Positions 6,447 through 10,622 of a stretch of 10,622 nucleotides of DNA are shown piece after piece. Source of the stretch: JBGTNQ01 sp038212375 (GTDB taxonomy: Bacteria; Patescibacteriota; Minisyncoccia; Phycocordibacterales; Zambryskibacteraceae); contig JBBQUO010000021.1 in the NCBI GenBank assembly GCA_038212375.1, forward strand, positions 1 to 10,622, read 5' to 3'. How positions within the stretch are numbered: position 1 is the stretch's first letter; every line of letters starts with the position of its first letter. The position numbers and the translations under genes were made by a program. The notes below the pieces were generated by a model. That model had not been told where the DNA came from and did no database searches. It saw nothing but the letters and a program-made list of their open reading frames with translations.

Positions 6447-7007
6447 ATGGAAACCCCTCTCAGTACAAAAATAGAAGCCATTCTTTTCTTCCGAGGTGAT
6501 ACGGTTACGGTACGGAAACTTGCTCAATACCTTGAAGTACACGAAGAAAAGATTATAGAAGCTCTGAAAGAACTTGCTCTTATACTTTCAAATCGTGGAA
6601 TAGTCTTAATACAACACAATGAAGAGGTGATGCTTGGAACTTCAGCATGCTTAAGCCCTGTTATTGAAAAGATCACCAAAGAAGAACTAAGCCGTGATCT
6701 TGGAAAAGCTGGCCTTGAAACCCTCGCAATTATTCTTTATAAAGAAAAGGCTAGTAAGCGTGAGATTGATTATATTCGTGGAGTAAATTCTGGTTTTATT
6801 CTCCGAAATCTTCTGATCCGCGGACTTATAAATCGTGAAGAAGAAAAAGGAGGACGAGGATATATATATTCTGGAACTACAGAACTTCTTGCCTTTATGG
6901 GGGTCACAAACGCTGAACATATGCCAGAGTTTGAAAGCGTAAAAGCAGAGCTCGAACAGTTTTTACTAACTCCAAAAGATTCGGAGACTGAAACCAATGC
7001 ATGCTAA
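6447..7007 (+). CDS. scpB: Segregation and condensation protein B
   Basis: ScpB is the dimeric partner of ScpA in the bacterial SMC complex and consists of two winged-helix domains. The 186-residue length is normal. The N-terminal domain opens with STKIEAILFFRGDTVTVRKLA (6-26), equivalent to the usual 'iEAlLFasgepvs...la'. The second domain has GLETLAIILYKEKASKREID (91-110) followed by IRGVNSGFILRNLLIRGLI (112-130), close to the family consensus 'gLETLAIIAYKQPvTraeIe.iRGVns...l..L..rgLI'. The C-terminal tail is acidic. The start at 6447 coincides with the predicted transcription start and no other ATG is plausible. The last 11 bases overlap the start of the carboxypeptidase gene. Confidence 0.95.
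   Translation: METPLSTKIEAILFFRGDTVTVRKLAQYLEVHEEKIIEALKELALILSNRGIVLIQHNEEVMLGTSACLSPVIEKITKEELSRDLGKAGLETLAIILYKEKASKREIDYIRGVNSGFILRNLLIRGLINREEEKGGRGYIYSGTTELLAFMGVTNAEHMPEFESVKAELEQFLLTPKDSETETNAC
6983..6986 (+). promoter_or_regulatory. Shine-Dalgarno site for the carboxypeptidase gene
   Basis: GGAG lies inside the end of scpB, 10 nt before the ATG at 6997. It supports that start over the out-of-frame ATG at 7001. It is the only good Shine-Dalgarno match I found at any start in the window. Confidence 0.5.
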
Positions 7008-7965
7008 CGACTCAAAAACTTTACTGTCTCTCGAAAACAAGAAATTAATCAATCTTGGCTTGCTTCTCATACTTGCCTTGTTTTTGTTTGTACTTGTATC
7101 GTTATTTATTTCTCGAGGTGTTCGCACTCATGATCAAGGGGTCTTGGTACAGGAGCCTCGCATCGATTCGTTTGCAAACACTTCAATCATTGCTCGATCC
7201 GCAATTGTCTACGATGCACAAAGCGGGAGAGTGCTGTACGCAAAGAATCCAGACGACATTCTCCCTCTTGCTTCGATAACAAAAGTACTTACCGCAGTCA
7301 CTGCCACTGAGCTTCTTCCAAAAGATACTATTGTTACGATAAAACCAGAGTTTCTTGATACAGAGGGGGATAGCGGTCTAAAACAAGATGAAAAATGGAA
7401 ACTTACAGATCTCATCGATTTTAGCCTTATGGTTTCATCGAATGATGGAGCTCATGCTATAGCTGCAGTAGCTGGAGCTTTTTCCACAAAAGCTGATCCT
7501 TCAAAAATCACTCGTGATCAATTTATTGCAGATATGAACGCAGAGGCAAAGAAAATTGGCATGAAAAATTCTCATTTCAATAATGAAAGCGGTCTCGACA
7601 TTTCGAAAACTGATAGTGGTGCATATGGTAGCGCACGCGATGTTGGAATACTTTTTAACTACACATTAAAAAACAAACCAGAGATTTTGGCAGCCACAAG
7701 GTATCAAAACTTAACCTTCACCTCTCTAAGTAATATAAAGCATGATGCAGAGAATACTGATATAGCGTTGAGTGGTATACCTGCTGTTTTAGGCTCAAAA
7801 ACAGGCTTTACGGACCTTGCAGGAGGTAATCTTGCAGTTACATTCGATCCATCTATTGAACACCCTATTACCATAGTAGTCCTTGGATCAACGTACGATG
7901 GCCGCTTTGCTGATATGCAGACCCTTGTCCAGAAAACGATGGAGTATATTAATCAAGGAAACTAG
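6997..7965 (+). CDS. D-alanyl-D-alanine carboxypeptidase (peptidase S11 / PBP5-type), membrane-anchored
   Basis: This low-molecular-weight penicillin-binding protein removes the terminal D-Ala from peptidoglycan stem peptides outside the membrane. The 322-residue protein has one N-terminal hydrophobic helix (about 17-38) after a short charged cytosolic head, so it is probably anchored N-terminally or processed there. All three catalytic motifs of the serine DD-peptidases are present: SITK (93-96, nucleophile S93 and K96), SSN (147-149) and KTG (268-270, context GSKTGFTDLAGGN). The substrate-side motif around NESGLD (196-201) is also typical. It lacks the C-terminal domain and amphipathic anchor of E. 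coli PBP5. The gene overlaps scpB by 11 bp and shares its transcript, with a GGAG site upstream. With mraY and the SEDS gene next door it forms a wall-synthesis neighbourhood. A dacA-like symbol would be reasonable, but paralogues cannot be told apart here. Confidence 0.93.
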   Translation: MHANDSKTLLSLENKKLINLGLLLILALFLFVLVSLFISRGVRTHDQGVLVQEPRIDSFANTSIIARSAIVYDAQSGRVLYAKNPDDILPLASITKVLTAVTATELLPKDTIVTIKPEFLDTEGDSGLKQDEKWKLTDLIDFSLMVSSNDGAHAIAAVAGAFSTKADPSKITRDQFIADMNAEAKKIGMKNSHFNNESGLDISKTDSGAYGSARDVGILFNYTLKNKPEILAATRYQNLTFTSLSNIKHDAENTDIALSGIPAVLGSKTGFTDLAGGNLAVTFDPSIEHPITIVVLGSTYDGRFADMQTLVQKTMEYINQGN

Positions 7966-8028
7966 ATTTATTGATGACAAGAGCAGTCAAAGACTAGGTC
8001 TCGAACAAAGGATTTAACAGATTGAATT

Positions 8029-8037
8029 TGCTATACT
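8029..8037 (+). promoter_or_regulatory. Extended -10 promoter for mraY
   Basis: TGCTATACT matches the extended -10 consensus at eight of nine positions, with the hexamer TATACT at 8032-8037. The ATG is at 8045, 8 nt after the last T, so the transcript should be leaderless or nearly so. The rest of the gap 7966-8028 shows no strong terminator and no good -35 box. Confidence 0.6.
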
Positions 8038-8044
8038 AACTTCC

Positions 8045-9118
8045 ATGGTAACCGATATTGTAAAAGTCTTTTTTCCCGCAATTGTTTCTTTTGTTATTGG
8101 TATTTTGATTACTCCTGCTATTTCAGACTATCTCTATAGCAACCAAATGTGGAAGAAAAAGGCTGGGAAAATTGATGTACATGGGAACGCAACACCCATC
8201 TTCAATGAACTGCACAAAAACAAAGAGGTAAACACCCCTAGAATGGGAGGTGTCATTATTTGGATTTCGGTTTTTATTTCAACACTCCTTATCTGGGTTG
8301 TATCGCATATTCTCCCGAGTGAGCTGAGTAGCAAACTCGACTTTCTTAGCCGTAGTCAAACTTGGATTCCATTCGCAACACTTATAATCGGCGCTCTCGT
8401 TGGACTTGTGGATGATTATCTAGAGATCAAAGGTGGTGGAGGATATTTTGCTGGAGGACTTTCGCTTAAAAAAAGACTCGGCATTATTGCCCTTATCGGA
8501 GGACTATGCGGATACTGGTTTTATGCAAAGCTCGGTGTAACAGGGATCGGCCTTCCAGGAGGACATGTACTTCCTCTAGGAGTTTTCTTCATACCATTTT
8601 TTTCACTTGTTATGATCGCAGTATACTCTGGTGGAGTAATCGATGGAATAGACGGACTTTCTGGGGGTATTTTTGCAACAATTTTTTCTGCCTATGCAGG
8701 TATTGCTTACTATCAACATCAAATTAATCTCGCATCATTTTGCCTTGTTGTTGTAGGGGGAATTCTTGCTTTCTTGTGGTTCAACATTCCGCCAGCACGC
8801 TTTTATATGACTGAAACAGGAAGCATGGCGCTCACTGCCACACTTGCAGTAGTTGCATTTATGACCGACCAACTAAGCGGGGGGTATGGGGTCTTAGTAC
8901 TTCCCGTCATCGCATTACCACTTGTCATCACAAGCCTTTCTGTCATTTTGCAAATGCTTTCTAAAAAATTTAGAAATGGTAAAAAGATTTTCCATGTTGC
9001 ACCAATTCACCATCACTTTGAAGCGATTGGCTGGCCTGCGTACAAGGTGACCATGCGATATTGGATCATTGGAGTTATTTTTGCGATTCTCGGTGTGATT
9101 CTCGCGCTTGCTGGATAA
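8045..9118 (+). CDS. mraY: Phospho-N-acetylmuramoyl-pentapeptide transferase, divergent active site
   Basis: MraY moves phospho-MurNAc-pentapeptide from UDP onto undecaprenyl phosphate, giving lipid I at the inner face of the membrane. The 357-residue length and about ten TM helices match the family. Landmarks are TPRMGG (64-69, usually TPTMGG), LVDDYLEI with D123 and D124, GVIDGIDGLSGG (197-208, replacing NLTDGLDGLA), MTETGS (255-260, replacing MGDTGS) and PIHHHFEAIGWP (320-331, HHH 322-324), followed by VTMRYWII. The order, spacing and the HHH motif identify it as MraY rather than WecA or another polyprenyl-phosphate transferase, which lack the HHH segment. E257 stands where the essential Mg-binding Asp (E. 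coli D267) is expected. The stop shares one base with the start of the following deacylase gene. Confidence 0.93.
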   Translation: MVTDIVKVFFPAIVSFVIGILITPAISDYLYSNQMWKKKAGKIDVHGNATPIFNELHKNKEVNTPRMGGVIIWISVFISTLLIWVVSHILPSELSSKLDFLSRSQTWIPFATLIIGALVGLVDDYLEIKGGGGYFAGGLSLKKRLGIIALIGGLCGYWFYAKLGVTGIGLPGGHVLPLGVFFIPFFSLVMIAVYSGGVIDGIDGLSGGIFATIFSAYAGIAYYQHQINLASFCLVVVGGILAFLWFNIPPARFYMTETGSMALTATLAVVAFMTDQLSGGYGVLVLPVIALPLVITSLSVILQMLSKKFRNGKKIFHVAPIHHHFEAIGWPAYKVTMRYWIIGVIFAILGVILALAG

Positions 9119-9633
9119 TGATAGAGAATCCAGATGCTTATAGGAGTATAATTGACCTACTGAAACGTAGTCATATTTCATATTCAGAAATAGATCATCA
9201 GCCATGTAAAACAAGTGACGAATCGAAAGAGGTAAGAGTAAAAGCAGGTTTTCCGAATGCTGTAGGAGCAAAGGCTCTTCTCACGAAACTCTACTTCACA
9301 GATACAGAGAGCTTTGCAACGATAGTGTTGCCGGGAAATCATGTACTCCATAGAGAATCACTAATTGAAGGTATCCCAAATCTCAAAAAAATTCGATTCG
9401 CTACTGCAGAAGAACTGTTTAGTCTTGCAGGTGTAGTGCCAGGGTGTATGCCTCCATTTGCAAGTCAGGTTTTTCCGGAAATTCCTATTCTCATTATCGC
9501 AACCGCCCTTATCGATACAAACGAGCTAGGTTTTAATATCGTGAGTCTTGAAAAAAGCATCGTACTAAAAACAAAAGAGTATCTTTCTATTATAAATCCT
9601 ACCTACCGCATTAACTGCTCAGTAACGAAGTAG
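9118..9633 (+). CDS. YbaK/ProX-type aminoacyl-tRNA deacylase
   Basis: The 171-residue single-domain protein matches the YbaK/EbsC/INS family, which hydrolyses mischarged aminoacyl-tRNA in trans (for example Ala- or Cys-tRNA-Pro). Visible family features are a helical N-terminus, GAKALLTK with the likely catalytic lysine K52, FATIVLPGNHVL (66-77), KIRFATAEEL (91-100), VVPGCMPPF (106-114, the usual 'GxxPGxvPPF' turn), and the closing FNIVSLEKSIVLKTKEY (139-155). Which tRNA it edits cannot be told from the sequence. The start is ATG 9118, which overlaps the mraY stop in a TAATG arrangement. An earlier start at 9061 would run inside mraY and add a non-homologous Cys-rich segment. There is no Shine-Dalgarno site, so translation is probably coupled to mraY. 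It is an unexpected neighbour for wall genes. Confidence 0.88.
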   Translation: MIENPDAYRSIIDLLKRSHISYSEIDHQPCKTSDESKEVRVKAGFPNAVGAKALLTKLYFTDTESFATIVLPGNHVLHRESLIEGIPNLKKIRFATAEELFSLAGVVPGCMPPFASQVFPEIPILIIATALIDTNELGFNIVSLEKSIVLKTKEYLSIINPTYRINCSVTK

Positions 9634-9653
9634 CGTATTTATGTAAGTCCGTC

Positions 9654-9662
9654 TGCTATAAT
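9654..9662 (+). promoter_or_regulatory. Extended -10 promoter for the SEDS gene
   Basis: TGCTATAAT is a perfect extended -10 element, with the hexamer TATAAT at 9657-9662. Seven nt downstream is 9669, the A of the ATG, predicting a leaderless transcript that begins AUG followed by eight A. A nearer ATG at 9664 stops after two codons. Confidence 0.65.
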
Positions 9663-9668
9663 AATGAG

Positions 9669-10622
9669 ATGAAAAAAAATCCTGTCGACAGGATATTTCT
9701 TGGTTGTGTAATCACGCTTGTAATAGCGGGATTTTTCATCTTTAGCTCTGCGTCTCTAGGACTTCTCACAAAAGGGACTGACCAATATTCGAGTGTTGCA
9801 TTTTCCCAAACATTTTTTGGCCTTTTCCTTGGAAGTATTGCTATGCTTGTCACCTCAAGAATTCCTTACAAAAACTGGAGAAAATATGCATTTTACATCT
9901 TTATTGGTTCTCTCATTTTAAATGCTTTAGTTTTTGTGCCACATATTGGATTTGCGCATGGAGGAGCAAGGAGATGGATTCTTATTGCGGGTTTTTCATT
10001 TCAACCTGCAGAAATCCTCAAAACAGCCTTTATTATCTATTTTGCAGCATGGCTTACATCAATAAAACATAAAGTTGCTACATTTAAATACGGACTTCTT
10101 CCATTTATTTTAATTCTTGGAGCAGTTGGCGCGGTTATTCTTCTACAGCCTGATACTGACACATTTGCGCTTATTGCATGCACAGGACTTGCAATGTTTC
10201 TCACTGCTGGAGGAAAGTGGAGGCATGTCGCAACATTATTTTTGGCTGGAATTATAGGTTTAGCTCTCATTGCAACCATGAGACCCTACGTGAAAGCTCG
10301 TATTATGACATTCATGAATCCGTCTGATAACGCACTCACTTCTGGATACCAAATTCAGCAGTCTTTAATTGCTATTGGCTCTGGTGGGGTAGTCGGTAGA
10401 GGGTTTGGTCAAAGTGTTCAAAAGTTTAATTTTCTACCTGAGCCAATCGGTGACTCAATTTTTGCTGTGGCTGCTGAAGAGTTCGGCTTTTTAGGTACTG
10501 TGATTATTCTAATTTTGTTCGTATTTTTTGCTTTTCGAGGCCTTCGTATTGCCTCAAGAACCGACGAAACCTTCGGTAGACTGCTTGTCGTCGGAATTGT
10601 TATACTAATCACAGCCCAGTCC
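9669..10622 (+). CDS. SEDS-family peptidoglycan glycosyltransferase (FtsW/RodA type), 3' end outside window
   Basis: The visible 318 residues are the N-terminal and central part of a multi-TM SEDS protein that polymerises lipid II into glycan strands together with a class B PBP. Key segments are GGARRWILIAGFSFQPAE (98-115, the family 'GarRWi.lg...fQPSE'), LLQPDTDTFAL (158-168, equivalent to 'LQPDfGTa'), SGYQIQQSLIAIGSGGVVGRG (225-245) and LPEPIGDSIFAVAAEEFGF (256-274). The last normally reads PE..HTDFIFAV..EE.G. D262 matches the presumed catalytic Asp (E. coli FtsW D297), while the preceding His-Thr is Ile-Gly here. The order mraY then SEDS gene suggests FtsW of a dcw-like cluster, but FtsW and RodA cannot be separated with certainty. 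The start is ATG 9669, set by the promoter. The frame is open to the window end. Confidence 0.93.
   Translation, partial: MKKNPVDRIFLGCVITLVIAGFFIFSSASLGLLTKGTDQYSSVAFSQTFFGLFLGSIAMLVTSRIPYKNWRKYAFYIFIGSLILNALVFVPHIGFAHGGARRWILIAGFSFQPAEILKTAFIIYFAAWLTSIKHKVATFKYGLLPFILILGAVGAVILLQPDTDTFALIACTGLAMFLTAGGKWRHVATLFLAGIIGLALIATMRPYVKARIMTFMNPSDNALTSGYQIQQSLIAIGSGGVVGRGFGQSVQKFNFLPEPIGDSIFAVAAEEFGFLGTVIILILFVFFAFRGLRIASRTDETFGRLLVVGIVILITAQS

Noticed and set aside
7991..8001. Small inverted repeat AGAC TAG GTCT after the carboxypeptidase
   Set aside because: A four-base stem with a three-base loop and no T-run is too weak to call a terminator.
9061..9117. Earlier start for the YbaK-type deacylase
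   Set aside because: The extra 19 residues are the shifted frame of the mraY C-terminus; ATG 9118 starts the family-like sequence.
8915..9271. Minus-strand open frame of 118 codons across mraY and the deacylase
   Set aside because: It covers two conserved genes on the other strand and has no family features.
1..10622. CRISPR, tRNA, insertion sequence, phage or toxin-antitoxin elements
   Set aside because: I found no spaced direct repeats, tRNA-like cloverleaf with T-loop consensus, transposase motifs or paired small genes; the region looks like core chromosome.

Overview
The window reads as a compact, AT-rich chromosomal segment with every gene on the + strand. It most likely comes from a Patescibacteria / Candidate Phyla Radiation bacterium of the Parcubacteria type. 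This is an inference. It rests on the very tight packing, the short archaeal-type AspRS, the odd but complete-looking MraY, the grouping of wall-synthesis genes with scpA/scpB and tRNA synthetases, and the near absence of Shine-Dalgarno sites. No 16S or marker search was possible.

Layout. (1) 1-210: 3' end of an EamA/DMT-type transporter. (2) 218-1330: a fold-type III PLP decarboxylase of the ornithine decarboxylase family. (3) 1363-3319: a three-gene signalling cassette with an 8-TM sensor-like membrane protein, a 94-residue protein of unknown function and a soluble histidine kinase. (4) 3365-6383: trpS, aspS and scpA, almost without gaps. (5) 6447-7965: scpB and a membrane-anchored D-Ala-D-Ala carboxypeptidase that overlap by 11 bp. 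(6) 8045-9633: mraY followed by a YbaK-type tRNA deacylase that shares one base with it. (7) 9669 to the end: the start of an FtsW/RodA-type SEDS glycosyltransferase, cut by the window edge. No gene-free stretch exceeds 300 bases. I saw no tRNA, rRNA, CRISPR array, insertion sequence or phage gene.

The most striking feature is promoter placement. Six transcription units each have a -10-like element whose last base lies 7 to 9 nt before the A of the first ATG. Five are extended -10 boxes of the form TGnTAnnnT (upstream of 218, 3365, 6447, 8045, 9669). The sixth, before 1363, lacks the TG but has a perfect TTGACA -35 box at a 17-bp spacing. A start site about 7 nt downstream of the -10 would put +1 on, or within two or three bases of, the start codon, so these mRNAs should be leaderless or nearly so. 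Some -10 and -35 boxes overlap the stop codon of the preceding gene.

Together the genes cover translation (TrpRS, an AspRS with non-discriminating signatures, a trans-editing deacylase), chromosome segregation (ScpA/ScpB kleisin complex of SMC) and peptidoglycan synthesis and trimming (MraY, SEDS transferase, DD-carboxypeptidase). A separate signalling module and a possible polyamine-type decarboxylase lie upstream. Several catalytic positions depart from the family norm: Cys to Gly in the decarboxylase, Asp to Glu at the MraY metal site, and Glu to Gly in AspRS motif 3.
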